Source: Carettochelys insculpta (Eukaryota; Chordata; Testudines; Carettochelyidae). From it: a stretch of DNA of 64,000 nt. The stretch's first letter is position 1. Every line of letters starts with the position of its first letter. The translations under genes were made by a program, and so were the position numbers. The stretch covers positions 221,195,501-221,259,500 of the forward strand of contig NC_134137.1 in assembly GCF_033958435.1 (NCBI RefSeq), in the 5' to 3' direction. Positions 37,721 to 49,816 of this stretch are shown here, in pieces. Below the pieces are notes generated by a model. It ran no database searches, was not told the DNA's origin, and saw only the letters and a list, made by a program, of their open reading frames with translations.

Positions 37721-38669
37721 GCACACCAGCTGCCTACCCAACATCAAATTTTCTGTAGGTATGAAGGCCAAGGAGAATGTTACGGGTGGCTTTGAAGGAG
37801 GCTTTGAAGATGTTTGAGGATGTTCTTCCAAGTGTGAGGGATAGTAGGAGAAAAAGCACAAAGTGAAAATTTAACAAGCAGACAATAGAAGCTGGCGTCC
37901 TGGACCAAGTGGAGACAAGAAATGACCTCTCATAAATGAATGAGAGACAGTAGATAGGGGAGGTGTGGGCCATGATGGTCCTTGGAAGAGGTGGTTTGTG
38001 TTAAATTAATTCACTTTTCAAAATTCTATGCCAAATGCTTTCTGTGAATCTACGTTGCCTGGGTTGTTTATGTGAGCATTTAGCATTTAATCTTTCTGTT
38101 ATGACAGAACACATCATATAGAGTTACTGCTCTTTCCTTCCTGAGTAAACATAACTTAGATTCATGTTCCTGCTGTTCAGAGTTTAAATATTCAAATGTT
38201 TTTATGCATGCTGTCTTGTCTTTGCTATTTCAGCTCACATTCCTGCCAATAGACTCATTTCCTAGAATATTTGTGCAAGTGAGACTACGGGGGCACCAAA
38301 GCCTCTGTAATAAACTTTGCTTTATTGAAGTGAATAGACATGGAACATTCCCCTGACTACACTCTCCATTCTAGTAATATAAATCTGAATGTTGGTGAGG
38401 GGAGGATTGGAATTATTTCAACTAGTCGCTGGAGACAGCTGGTCTGTGCTGCAGTGCAGCTAAACCAGACAATGTGGTCTGCTAGGGACAGCAGTGTGAT
38501 TACAAATGAAAACTTGAGGACAAGGAGATAAGTGAACGGGTAACACAGGGAGGCAATCTAGGCATATTTGTCACTTCAGAAGGCTGATGGGATGAAATCA
38601 CTGGGACCACTGTAATTCCAGAACACGACTCAATATAGGAAAAGTGGATTAAGTTGCTAGGAAAGCCAG

Positions 38670-38893
38670 CAGGGCTCTTAGTAAGCACTACGGAAATACA
38701 AATTTAGGGGAAAATTAGATCTAATAACAGCACACAACACTGAGAGCCAGGACTAGTGGCTGAAAACAAAGTTAATGGGACAATGAGAAACTTGGCCACA
38801 TCTATGGTAAGTGGACATTCAGCTGACTAAAATCATGCTAGATTATGAATGTTGCCGGACTAGAGTGTCAGATTAGAGAGGTTCAACCTGTAC
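38670..38893. mobile_element. TIR DNA transposon (ggttgaacctctct family), left-truncated
   Basis: A second copy of the element at 59127, starting within its interior ('taacagcacacaacactgag') and keeping the right end 'tagagaggttcaacctgtac'. Confidence 0.65.
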
Positions 38894-38929
38894 TTAAAGT
38901 GAATGAATAATAATATGGCCTCTTGTGTC

Positions 38930-39220
38930 TTAGGTGCTGAGTGCTTTACCAAGCTAGAAACTATTCCTATTTTGCAAGCTGATGTGATGGGCGTTAAAGG
39001 GCTTGAACCTGTCCTGCTTCCCTGGTAATCAACATGAGTAATGCTCCTACTGAAATCAGTGGCACTTCAGCACAAAGATCAGATACTCTAACCCTTGAGC
39101 CTTGTTCAAGGTCACTCAGCAGGTCAATGATAGAGCTAGGAATAAAATACATGGGTGAAATCCTGGCTCCATTGAAGTCAATAGCAACATCTCCGTGGGA
39201 GGGCAAGACTTTACCCATAT
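38930..39220. repeat. old SINE-like repeat region
   Basis: 'caaggtcactcagcaggtca' with 'agagctaggaataaa', then 'gaaatcctggctccattgaa', an ancient dispersed amniote block. Confidence 0.4.
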
Positions 39221-39451
39221 CTTGTCTCTTAGACTTGTGCTTTACGCTGCCTCATTGGAATACCAGATATGACAGGACTTCATATACTATTAAAAGAGAT
39301 TTTCGGGTTGGAGACAGCCAAGAGGCAGTACATGTACAAAACCAATACTGGGGCACCAGACTAAATAAACTAGGGGCAGTGATGTCAGCCTTTGGATTAG
39401 AACTGGGATGAGGGGTGTGAAGAGCAGTCATGGAGGGGGCAATATCTAATG

Positions 39452-39800
39452 CAGTGGTTTTCACTCTGTGGTTCTTGGACCCCTGGGAGTCTACAGACTA
39501 CATCAAAGGGTCTGTGAAGAGTGTCTCTTGAAAGCAGTTTCAGATTCCAGAAAAGGCATTCTGCTTTAATGAGCTGCCACAAGCATGTGTGTACCTCACC
39601 TACAGGTCAAACCCAGAACGCTTGTCATTACCATAGAAGTCCACAGTTCAGCACCTTTTCTCATGCTGCGTCAAATGCCATGCCAAGCGTGAGCAACGTT
39701 TGTAACTGAATTGTGTTCACTTATTTTTCAGTCTACAAATTAATTTCCGAAGGGGTCTGCCACGCCGTTTGAAAATTTTAGGGGTCCTTGAAAAACACTG
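39452..39800. mobile_element. hAT (Charlie-like) MITE, 349 bp
   Basis: The ends are cagtggttttcac and gaaaaacactg. The 8-bp flanks are atctaatg and atctaata (7 of 8 identical). The interior has tggacccctgggagtct and aaggggtctgcc, typical of Charlie-type elements. Confidence 0.82.
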
Positions 39801-41885
39801 ATCTAATACAATAGTAACAGGTGTGACTCAAATGTAAATATTGCATTGAGAACTGCTTTGTAAACCATGAACTGTTGTTTCTTGGAGCATCTCCATTGTG
39901 GAACATATCAAGGGCAGCATCTCCTTTTGTGTCTCCACAACATCTGAGCTGATGTAGGAAGCCTGAAAGGCTGAACCACTAAGAACAGTAACTTGAGCAG
40001 AGTTAAATGTAAGATCTCTGTTTGGTGGGTGGCTTCAGCAGAGTGGCATGGAATTGTAAGGACAGGGATGTGCATGAGTGCACCAGTGACCGAGGAGGGC
40101 AGGGAGAGATTCTACTCCAAACTGGTGGTGATCTTCACATCAGGCAAAAAAGAGCTTAACTCACATGTCAAGCATCTTAGTGCCACAGGTTACAGAGTAA
40201 AGATGAGAGCCAGTGTGGTGCAATTTACCATACGGGCTCTGGCTAAATCCTAGCCTGGATTAAACAATCATGCAGCTACAGGGCTGCATTCCTCTCTAGC
40301 ACTACAGAAGGATGACAAGTTGCTGTGCTGGCTCATGCAGTATGAAGCCCAGAGGGACATGGTTAGCCCCCAAGTCAGAAGGCAAAGCATTATCTATTGC
40401 AGAAGCAGCCTGTGGGATCCTTGGCCAAAGTGCCCTTGTGCTGTGTGAGACATGGCTAAGTAATCTAGAGCCACAAAGAGTGAAGAAAACCAGACTGTTT
40501 AATACTGGCAAGAGACTGGTCCTGGGGAAAAAATTAAATGGACATAGTCCAAGGACATGAAGGCTTCAGAATAACTCTAGAAAAGCCTGACAAAACTAGG
40601 TAACTAGGCGACAGGCTGCAGGTACAATCCAAGATAGATACGTGCAAGGGAGTGTAAATTCAAAGGGGCAAACTGGTATACACTGAGCTCCGGTCTACCA
40701 CCACCATAGTGTCAAGGAGTCAAAATTGGTCTTGTTGACAATGCAGTGAGGGTGACTGCTCAACACCCAGTGGTTTACTAAAAGGGAATAAGATCCCTGG
40801 CTATGTCAAAACAGCAACAAAGAACATTATATTAGTCTAACATCTATGATGACCTGGACTTTTAAAGCATCCCAGAGCTGTAACCCATTAAGAGCTGGGT
40901 TCTAAACTCATTTGGATTCCTGGGAAATTCTGCATCCAAGGTACTTCCTAGAATACAGTGTCTAGCTCCATGTGAAAATGATGTATCAGAAATGGAGAAG
41001 GGCAACAGTTTTGTTTAGGAGATTGAGGGGTTCGGTAGCTTTTGCATAGGAGGAAAGATTTGAATCCAGGGCTATGTACAGGAGCTTGGAAAAGAGACCG
41101 TTAGAGAGCATTGTTTCTGTCAATCAGGAATCTCACAGAAGGGTATCAGGGTTTTGTGACATTGACAAATATATTCAGTCTAAAGCAATGAAAATTTCAC
41201 TCCTCACAGGGCCTGTACACACATGCTCTTCAAGGTTAGGTGGCCTCTGTCAGCCTCTCAATAAGTACACATGAACAGACCACACAGTCTTAGCATGAAT
41301 TCTTGTTTATTCTTTCTTTTACAGTAAAAGTAAGGAGGTCATGAAGATTTGTGACTTCAGCTTAGGGCTCATCAACCCAAAAAATTGAAAAATATAGGCA
41401 GAGAGGACAACTGCTTTGTCCTATTTACCTATGTTCATAGCACATGGACAAGAGCAACTTTGATGAAATCAGCACATTTGAAATGGATACATTCATTTTT
41501 ATATGAAGTAAATTTAACTTTGTGCTGCCATTAGACAAAACAGCTAAATAAGATTCAGGGCAAGGTTTCTGCACCTTCTTGACACTACATTCTGCAGTTA
41601 AAATAAATATTACGAGGACCAGCAAACTTTATGCTTCAAACATAAAGGGGTGGGAGGAGAGGAGCGAAAGGGGCAGTTGTCCCAAGTCCTTTAGAATTGC
41701 CACCAGAATACTGGGTGGCACTCTCCAGAGCCCTGTGCTGCACACTGCCTGACTCTGAGGGCTAACGGAGAGCAACTCACACAGTCCAGGCGGCACTTTG
41801 GGCTAGCTGCTTCAGCCCCACATCTTCTGGGAGTGCAGACCGTTCTCTCTCTCTCTCTCACACACACTCTCACACACACACACAC

Positions 41886-41931
<46 letters not shown>

Positions 41932-42968
41932 CCAGGGGCCTGGCTTCAAGACAAACTGAGTCCCTGCTGAGGTCAGGATGAAGTTGCCATGGCTTGGTCT
42001 GTTATTGAATGGTTGATGTTTTGCTGCTTTTCCTGAAACATTTGGCATTGGGCGCTGTTAGTAGGATGTTAATGCCTGTGCTCTCTAAAGGAGGAGATTC
42101 CACCACGGGAAGAGTCATGAGGCGGACTTTGTAAGTACATATGATTGAAAACATGTTGTGTTCAATGAGGGATCTGACAAGTTGTCCAGCATGTCTGTGC
42201 ACCATCCTCCTATCCAATGGACCTCCTCAATAGATACTGCTTCTTCTCAAGGTTAGGTGGAAAAGGACATACTCTCTTGATGTCCCATCCCAGCTAATCT
42301 ATCTTCTAAGAGACTTGCAGTTGGTCAGTGAGTGTTTCGCTCCCAAAGTGGCACAGAAGTAATGCCTAAAAGCAAATGTCCTAGTTTTGGATTGCTGAAG
42401 TCAGGGTGGCCATGGAGATCTGTGGGCACAAGAGCTTTCCATGGTGAAACCAATGGCAGTAGGTCACTCCATCCTTCATAGTGCTATTCAGTTTCCAGCA
42501 TGGGGACTGGTAGGGACAAAAAGGGAAAGCAGAAACAAGAATTGATTGGCAAGCAGGTACATTTGGAGGCACTCAGTGGCTATGCGCATCCTTGCTTCCC
42601 AGAAGCCCACAAAGGAAAGTGTTGGGTGATGAAGATCCTCTTCTGGAAGGAATCCAGTATCATTAATCTTTCCTGCAACCTGTTCCCCTTCTTCACACCG
42701 TGAGTGAGGTGGGCCCCACTGGATTCTCAAGTTGCTGACTGGAGTCCTGGTGGGAGGTCTTCGCTCTCTTTTACTTCATACGCTGTGTTGTAGATGGTGT
42801 TTTCCTTCTGCACATAGCTGGCATAGGGCTCTAGCTCATGCGGCTCATTGCTCTCCTAGTAAATCAAAGGCAGAAACTGAGCACCATGTTTGCTTGGGTG
42901 TCAAGTCCTTTCTGGACTTTTTAAAGTATGAACTGAGCAACATGTTTTCCCTCCCCCAGTTTTAAGAA
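39801..42968. other. no gene seen
   Basis: Holds the compound microsatellite at 41843-41930. No exon, element border or domain is supported elsewhere. Confidence 0.5.
41843..41930 (+). repeat. compound microsatellite (CT)n-(CA)n-(AT)n
   Basis: A CT tract, then CA tracts interrupted by ctct, then about 20 AT units, all adjoining. Confidence 0.97.
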
Positions 42969-43392
42969 ACACTATGTCTACACTAGCAAAAACTTTGAAA
43001 TGGCCATGCAAATGGCCATTTCGAAGTTTACCAATGAAGCGCTGAAGTACATATTCAGCGCCTCATTAGCATGCGGGCATCCGCGGCACTTCAAAATTGA
43101 TGCGGCTCGTGCAGATGGGGCTCGTTTTCAAAAGGACCCTGCCTACTTCGAAGTCCCCTTATTCCCATCTGCTCATAGGAATAAGGGGACGTTGAAGTAG
43201 CCGGGGTCCTTTCGAAAAGGAGCCCGGTCTGGACGAGCCACGTGGCGGCAAGCCGCGTCAATTTCGACGTGCTGCAGCCGCCCGCATGATAACGAGGCGC
43301 TGAATATGTATTTCAGCGCTTTATTAGTAAACTTCAAAATGGCCATTTGCATGGCAATTTCAAAGTTTTTGGCTAGTGTAGACACGGCCAGG
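42969..43392. mobile_element. palindromic MITE, gtctacact-type ends, about 424 bp
   Basis: The arms run about 190 bases: 'atgtctacactagcaaaaac' on the left and 'ggctagtgtagacacggcc' on the right. 'gaagcgctgaagtacatatt' is mirrored by 'aatatgtatttcagcgcttt'. The two open frames inside are the same sequence read from each arm. Confidence 0.8.
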
Positions 43393-43454
43393 GAGCAGTG
43401 CTTCAACTGTCCATGGGTGTGGATGTAGGAATGGTAACAAGCTGATGCTATGAG

Positions 43455-43545
43455 AACAACAAGAAGTCCTGTGGCACCTTATAGACTAACAGATATTTTG
43501 GGGCATAAGCTTTCGTGGGCAAAGACCCGCTTCGTCAGATGCATA
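43455..43545 (-). mobile_element. tail fragment of a Penelope-related subfamily
   Basis: The plus strand shows 'aagaagtcctgtggcacctt', 'atagactaacaga' and 'aagctttcgtgggcaaagac', the reverse of the tail at 25525-25612. Confidence 0.65.
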
Positions 43546-43589
43546 TGGAAATGGTTGATGGCATGCCTACCTTACTGGTCTAGCCATCA

Positions 43590-43860
43590 TGAGGCAGTGT
43601 GGTCTAGTGCCCAACACAATGGAGTGGGGCTCAAGAAAACTGGGATCTATGCCTAGTTCTGTCAATGGCCTGCCGAGGGAACTGGAAACTTTTACTTTAC
43701 CTCTGTTTTCTGATCAACGCTTTGTGTCGTTGGACTGTTCAGTCTTTGGGAATTCCTTCTCACTATCTCTTTCTACAGTCCGTAGGAAAATGAGGCCCTG
43801 ATCACAGTTTGTGCCCAGAGGTTCTATTGTAAACCAGTAATAAATAATAATAAACTGGGC
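43590..43860 (+). mobile_element. MIR-like SINE
   Basis: 'gcagtgtggtctagtgccca', 'ctgggatctatgcctagttc' and 'acctctgttttctgatcaac' follow MIR order. It ends in a taa-rich tail at 43840-43853. Confidence 0.6.
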
Positions 43861-44009
43861 TAAATCTTCAAAATAACATGAAGTTCCAATTTATGTTGGT
43901 AAGGTTTCCTGATGTAGCAGCAAGAACAATCAATAGTATTTTGGCGCCTAAGTGTCTAACTGCTTTTTGAAAATGAGACTTAGGCTCCTCACTCAAATGT
44001 TGCAACACT

Positions 44010-44130
44010 GGGTGCAGAAATGCCTAACACCTTTAAAAATCTCACTTGCTCAAAGTCACCACAGGAAGTCTGTGGTAGACAAGCAAATTGACAAGAACCC
44101 TTGGCTAGCACTCTAACCACTGACCCATTT
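44010..44130 (+). mobile_element. MIR-like SINE fragment
   Basis: 'cttgctcaaagtcaccacag' and 'ctagcactctaaccactgac' are the conserved blocks. It sits directly left of the DIRS-like element. Confidence 0.5.
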
Positions 44131-44838
44131 TCTTTCTCCTGTCCTTAGTCAGCTCACCCCTACTGTACCATGATTGGATTGTAGTGGAGTTAACTCATGT
44201 TAAATTGTGGGTCTGACTCTTATTTTAGATATTTACCTTTTGGGCTATTCTGGCCGTAAAGGAATCATAAAGTTACATAATTACATAAATTTACATAAGT
44301 ATGTAATTTACATAAAGGAGTCTGTAAATTACAGCTCTGGCCATTCAAAAAGAATGGTTAGTTTCCATTGTAAGTGTTATTCTTCGAGATATGTTGCTCA
44401 TATCCATTTCATGTAGGTAGGTGTGCGCGCACAGTGTGCATGTGTCGTTGGAAGTGTTTCTCCTAGAAACACCTGCTGACCCAGCAGGGTTCCCCCCAGA
44501 CTGGCGCTGGTGTATCAGCCCGTATATACCCCTGTTGGCTCCATCCCTCCTCAGTTCCCTCTTACTGGACTACTCCAATGAAGGGAGGTGGGTGGGATTG
44601 GGAATAGACATCAGCAACACATCTCGAAGAACAACAGTTACAGTGGTAAGTAACCATTGTTTCTTCTTTGAGTGCTTGCTCATGTCTATTCCATGTAGGT
44701 GACTCTAAAGCAGACCTCCCAGGAGCTGGGATCAAAATACTACCCCTTGAGTGAGCAGAGGACTGCCCTACCCAAAGCAGCAGCCTCCCTAGCCTGATGG
44801 GTCAGTGTATAATGGTTGGTAAAAGTACGGACAGATAA

Positions 44839-45499
44839 CTAGGTGGCAGCTCTACAGAGGTTCAAAATGGGGTCCTGGGCCACAAAGACTGCTGAAGAAG
44901 CTTGTGCCCTTGTAGAGTGGGCCATGAGTGCAGGGGCTGGAACCCCTGCCAGGCTGTAACGTTCCTTACAGCCCCAGGAAGAAGGCCTCTGTGCTGATAC
45001 CAGCTGACCCTTCATCTGCTCTGTGATGGCTACAAACAGCTGAGGGGACTTGTGAAAGGGCTTAGTTCTATCTAGATAAAAGGCCAAAGCCCTCCCTACA
45101 GCCATGGAATGGAGGGCCTGTTCCTTGCCTGACACATGAGGCTTTGGGTAAAAGACCAGCAAAAAATGTCTTGGGACATATGAAAATTCAGCACTACTTT
45201 AGGCAGGAAGTTTGGATCAGGGTGTAGCCTGACTTTGTCCCTGAAGAAAACAGTATATGGAGGATCTGTGGGAGGGCCCAAAGTTCAGAGACGTGCCTGG
45301 CCGAAGTAGTGGCCACCAAAAGGGAGACCTTGTGGGACAGGTAGAGTAATAAACATATCGCCAGGTGTTCAAAGGGTGGACCCATGATGTTCGAGAGGAC
45401 CAGTTTAAGATCCCGCTGCAGGACAGGCTGATGCAGGTAAAGCTTGACAAGACCCCTGAAGAACCTATTGACCAGAGGGTCTGCAAAGAAGGGTTTCAT
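44839..45499 (-). pseudogene. DIRS-like tyrosine recombinase remnant
   Basis: Overlapping minus-strand frames give D-L-K-L-V-L-S and P-F-E-H-L, then T-S-A-R-H-V-S-E-L, which holds the first catalytic Arg. F-L-P-K-V-V and F-Y-P-K-P-H follow, then A-F-Y-L-D-R-T-K-P-F and finally A-H-S-T-R-A-Q-A-S-S, the H-x-x-R box. This is the family order for DIRS recombinases. It is split by frame changes near 45200 and 45280, and the final Tyr box was not located with confidence. Confidence 0.75.
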
Positions 45500-45571
45500 C
45501 CCCTCCTCTCAGGTGGAAAGTGGAAATAGCCACCAGGTGGATCTTGACGGAGGAAGTGGACAACCCCTTAA

Positions 45572-47468
45572 CTATAAGGTCCAAAAGGTCCTTTTGGCAT
45601 CCCTATTCTTGGGGCTGCACCCGATTGCAACCTGCCTCTGCCTGTGATTAATGGCCTGAATGACCAGGGAACTGGAGGTGGGTTGGCGGAAAAAGCACTC
45701 ATTTCTGTCCTGGGGGACAAAGTACCAGTGCTCAACCCTTTTGTCTGTTGCGGGGATAGAGGCCAGTGTCTGCCAGAGGGACTTGGACTGCTTGGCAGTT
45801 GTTTTGTTTATAGGGAGGGCCACCCAAAGGGGGCATCTGACGGTAGGACACCCTTGTTAGGTTGAATCCACTGACACCCTTTCATTTTGCGCACCCAGGC
45901 TTTGGGCTAACTGCTGTAGGAGGTCCTGATGTGTCCTTAAGTCCATGGACAGCATGGCAGGGAGGGTGTTGCCCAGAGCTTCATTGGGGGAAGAAGATGA
46001 GGACCTCTTCTGCCCTAAATCCCCCAGTGCCTCAGCCTGCAATAGGGCTTGAGAGACCATCAGAGAAGGATCCACCAGGGAGTGGGCCTCCTGACTTTCA
46101 GTCTCCACAGGGCAAGGAGAAAGCTGACCCAAAGGCAGCGAGTGGCTTGACATGGGCGAACGTGTCAGCAGGGTTGCCGACGGTGGTGCCCTTGACCCTG
46201 AAAAAACAGACTGATCTAGAAGGCCCCATGCCCTCGCTCTGGTACTAGGCCTAGGGGGTCCAGAAAAGCCACTGGGTGGGCCTCAAAGGCTGCAAAGGCC
46301 AAGTTGGCTGAAAATCCAGCTTGAGGTCGGATTGAGGCCCCCAATGGCATCACCCTGCCAAAGGGCTTCAGTGCCAAGAGCAATGGGAATGGTGCCGAAG
46401 AGTGCAACTGGTGCCGGGATCTTGACTTGGACCAACAGGGCCAGGTAGATTCTGCCTCAGAGTCCAATGAATAATCGGATGCCGCCCGTGGCGGCAGAGC
46501 ACAGGTAGGGGCAGGCTGCGTTGTGATGGGTGCATGCCGAGCAATCGACTCTGGTTTCCCCCCGTGCTGATGGGGGAGCCAGAGGAGGCATCGCTCCACT
46601 GGACCTGGCTCAGCCAGGACTGGTCTTGGCATCAGAAAAGCTCTATGTGTAAAAGATGGGGCTGGTGCAGGGCACGAGCTGGGATGGAGGCAGCTGCCAG
46701 TGCTGACGCCGCCACCAAATGTGCGTGCTGACAGTGCTGTGAAAGCTGGTGCCAAGGAGGTCACCGATGCCTCCGGTGCTATTGGTGATGGACTCCTCTC
46801 AGCAGCATGGTGCCTCTTTGGGGTTGGTGCTGACATGTGCGCTGACCTGCAACTTGACCAGTGCCAACTTCATCATGGTCTTTTCCTGAGGCCGGACCTG
46901 TCAGGGAAGGCGGGGACAATAAAATGAAGTCCCTGGCAGCCCAAAGGGCCTTGGGAGTTGAAGGGTCTGGGAGAGTCCCTACTGGGCTGGGCAGCCCACC
47001 CAGGCTTAGGCTTTCCACTGGCTGACTGGGTCCAGGCTCGGCACCCAACCTGCTGCTACTCGATCTTCTCTTTTGCAGCACTGGAGACTGAGAGCAGTGC
47101 CGGGATCTGCGCAGCGCCAGGGAGGCGCGAGCAAGGCCTGGCGACCCATGTTGAGGCCAGCGCACTCTGCGGCAATGGTTCCAGGTCTGACACCATGTCA
47201 GGCGCAGGGCAGACTCCTTGAGGAGGATCTTAAGGTGTGACTGTTGTTCGTGCATTCTCCGTGGCTTAAAGGACTTACAAATTTTGCAGGCTTTGGACAG
47301 ATGGGTCTCATCCAGGCACTTAAGACAAGTAGTGTGATGGTCACTACAGGGCATTGGTCTCTGGCAACTCCTACAGGGTTTGAAGCCCTGAGGGCCGGGC
47401 ATGCCCCACCGTAAGCATAAAATGCCTGGCACAAGGACCTTCCCAGCCTTAACTACAACTGTTAACAC
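45572..47468 (-). pseudogene. DIRS-like gag region, broken
   Basis: The minus-strand frame from 47468 has a Cys/His-rich stretch near its residue 30 (C-R-S-C, then C-L-K-C, H-L, C-K-I-C) followed by F-K-P-R, resembling the zinc-binding start of DIRS gag-like proteins in reptiles. Ser/Pro-rich sequence follows in shifted frames (46216-46836 and 45857-46153). The last part (45572-45823) has A-L-P-I-N-K-T and L-W-Q-T, then V-P-Q-D, like the gag C-terminal block. At least two frame changes separate the pieces. Confidence 0.6.
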
Positions 47469-48002
47469 TTAACAGATATCTACAGGTACTTAACAACTAA
47501 ATAGCAAAGATGAGAGCTAGGTACACAGCTGCTGGAGAACACTTGCTGAGATCAAGAGCACGTTCCAATGTCCCTCAAGTCAGTAAGAAGAAACCGGAGG
47601 GGGTGGAGCCGGCAGGGGTATATATGGGTTGATACACTGGCATCGCTCCAGGGGCGCACCCTGCCCTCTCAACGGGTATTGCTAGGGGAAAAACTTCCAA
47701 TGACACACGCACGCTGTGTGTACAACTACATGAAATGGACATGAGCAAGTGTTCAAAGAAGAACTTAGTGTCTTTTTCAGATTCACAATCTGTTTTCTTA
47801 CATGACATCTTTCCTTTTATAGAATTTAGAAAAGAGTTGCTTCTCATTTAGAAAATAATAAGTTTGAAAACAACCCTACCCCCACCCAATCACTTTGCTG
47901 TAAAATCATTAGGTGTATCACAGCTGTGCTCAGCATAGCTCTTCCTGGCAAGATCAGGGAGAATTGTCAGAGTTGCAGCTTTCTGAATCACACAAATGCT
48001 AA

Positions 48003-48457
48003 CAGAGAGAGAGCCATGCTAGTCTATATACTATCAAAACAAAAAAGCAGTCAAGTAGCACTTTAAAGACTAGCAAAATAATTTATTAGGTGAGCTTTCG
48101 GGGGACAGACCTACTTCTTCAGACCATAGCCATACCAGAACAGATTCAATATTTAAGGCACAGAGAACCAAAAGTAGTAATCAAGGTTGACAAATCAGAA
48201 AAAGAATGATCAAGATGAGCAAATCAGAAAGTAGAGGGGCAGAAGTGGGGGGGGAGGAGTCAAGAATTAGATTAAGCCAATTATGCAAAAGAGCCCCTAT
48301 AATGACCCAGAAAATTCCCATCTCGGTTCAAACCACATGTTAATGTGTTGAATTTAAATATAAAAGAGAGCTCAGCAGCCACTCTTTCAAGACTGTTGTG
48401 AAAATTCCTCTTCAGTAAGATGCAAACTTTTAAGTTATTAACAGAATGGCCCACACA
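48003..48457 (-). mobile_element. Penelope-like 3'-end fragment
   Basis: A 5'-truncated copy in the same orientation as the inverted tail at 12985-13430 and closely similar to it (shared 'ctagtctatatactatca', 'caaaagagcccctataatg'). It begins about 240 bases beyond the last visible tail exon of the CD200R-like gene. Confidence 0.78.
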
Positions 48458-48698
48458 AATGCTAGTTTGAGTCCTGACTGTGGCAGTGTGCTACAGAGAT
48501 GTGTTACTAGGCTGAATTTTGGTCTTTGGAATGCAGCTGGACTCTGTCCTGATTGTGTCAAACGACAGTTTGTGGAACACAACTGAGCTTGGAACAGTCA
48601 AAATCTGGCAATGTACCCTAATATAGAAAACTTTTCCAATTTACTTTGGAAGCACATTTCTCATTTAGTGACACCTTCACTTACGTCCTCTTCCTTAC

Positions 48699-48750
48699 CT
48701 GCATGCTGTGTGTGGGAGTAGTCTCAGGGCGTTTGGATTTACAACAAATT
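48699..48750 (-). CDS. CD200R1: CD200 receptor-like gene, first cytoplasmic-tail exon
   Basis: This 52-base exon has an excellent acceptor (long pyrimidine tract ending ttccacag at 48751) and the donor GTAAGG at 48698. Its first base completes the phase-2 codon left by the transmembrane exon, and it ends in phase 0. The joined peptide reads R-I-C-C-K-S-K-R-P-E-T-T-P and ends H-S-M-Q. It is aligned by eye with the juxtamembrane tail of mammalian CD200R1 (basic residues, then E-S-T-P and a terminal D-E-M-Q). In mammals the next exon carries the tyrosine motifs, including NPxY, that recruit adaptor proteins for inhibitory signalling. I could not find that exon at lower coordinates, so it is unsettled whether this is the inhibitory receptor or a short-tailed form. 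Confidence 0.75.
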
Positions 48751-49030
48751 CTGTGGAAGGGGAAAGAGGAAAAAAAGACAGTGTGTGTCAGGTTGGGCCC
48801 CTGAGACCACGCATCTTGCTTTTGAGAGAGTTATAATCCACAACTAGTTAACCACTTCTTCCTCAAGCCATCAGGAAAGAGGCAAAAGATCATCCCTCAG
48901 ATCTTTCAGTAGGTGGCTTTGACTCTCATAGTTTGATCTTCTGACCTGACCTTTGTGAAGCCTCTACTTCTGCCTGTGGGAGCCCCGAGACCATCAGGAA
49001 GCAGACTAGTGGAGACAAGGTCCTCTAGAT

Positions 49031-49816
49031 CGTGACTTCTCAAACTGGGAGGGTGTGAAGAAATTCCGGGGGGGGGGGGGGGGAGTGTGAGGTGACCCAG
49101 CCCCCCCCACATCATTCTTCTCACCCAAAGAAAGAGCTGGCCTTTGCTTCTGCCTCTCAGCCCCTGCCAGTTTACGTGGATGACCTGGCACAGCTGCTAT
49201 AAGAACCAGGCAGCTGGACAAGACCCATGTGGAGCTAGCTGCCTCCTGAAAAGGTGATTGAATGTGGGTTGGAGGAGGGGGAGGAAGATGGGGTTAGATG
49301 GGGACCTGGGGATGGGGTAAGAGCAGGGGCTAGTGGTGCCTGGCTTTGTAGGAGAGGAGGGGTTCAGGCGGGTGGCTTGGGGAGGCAGTTGTGCGGCTGG
49401 CCCTGGCAGCATGGCATGGCTTGGGCTGGTGGGCAGGCAGCTGGCGCATGGCTGGGATGAGTGGCTGGTGGGCAGGCAGATGGTCCCGACAGTGTGGGGT
49501 TCGGATGTGGGGCAGGTGGGTAGCTGAGGTGGGTGGCTCTGGCAGCGCAGATCTCAGGTGGGTGGGTGGCTTGCGTGAGCAGCTCTGGAGGCTGGTATGC
49601 AGCTCAGGCACCCACAAGAGACCAAGAAAAGCTATTTGTGCTTAATTTTAATTTTAAATAACATTTTATGTCAAATTTTTGTGTTTATTTTAAATTATGA
49701 TTTGAATATTTTGTTAAAGGGGGGTTGGATAATGGTAAAAGAAGATGTGGCAAGGTGTGAGGGTTTCTCAAAAATCAAAAGGGGGGATGTGATGCCAAAA
49801 AGTCTGGGAACCACTG
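49031..49816. mobile_element. hAT element with perfect 8-bp target duplication
   Basis: The flanks are ctctagat at 49023-49030 and again at 49817-49824. The left end is cgtgacttctcaaactg and the right end tctgggaaccactg, the Charlie-type hAT termini. The interior is G-rich with repeated 'gtgggcaggcag' units and carries a G run at 49068-49083. It lies in an intron of the CD200R-like gene. Confidence 0.82.

Larger units (their letters stand above)
44376..47766 (-). mobile_element. DIRS-like tyrosine-recombinase retrotransposon, internally deleted
   Basis: The ends are inverted repeats of about 190 bases. The left end starts near 'attcttcgagatatgttgct'. The right end, read in reverse, has the same 'catgtccatttcatgta' and 'tatatacccctgccggctcc' blocks. 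A further partial copy of the end sequence lies inside the left end at 44661-44705, as expected of the internal complementary region of DIRS elements. On the minus strand a gag-like region is followed by a tyrosine recombinase. No reverse transcriptase or RNase H is visible between them: gag remnants run to about 45570 and recombinase sequence starts at about 45500. The element lies on the 3' side of the CD200R-like gene. Confidence 0.78.

Noticed and set aside
42999..43406. Two facing open frames with nearly the same peptide
   Set aside because: They are the two arms of one palindromic MITE, not a duplicated gene.
45857..46248. Plus-strand open frames within the DIRS-like element
   Set aside because: Shadows of the gag-like region on the opposite strand.
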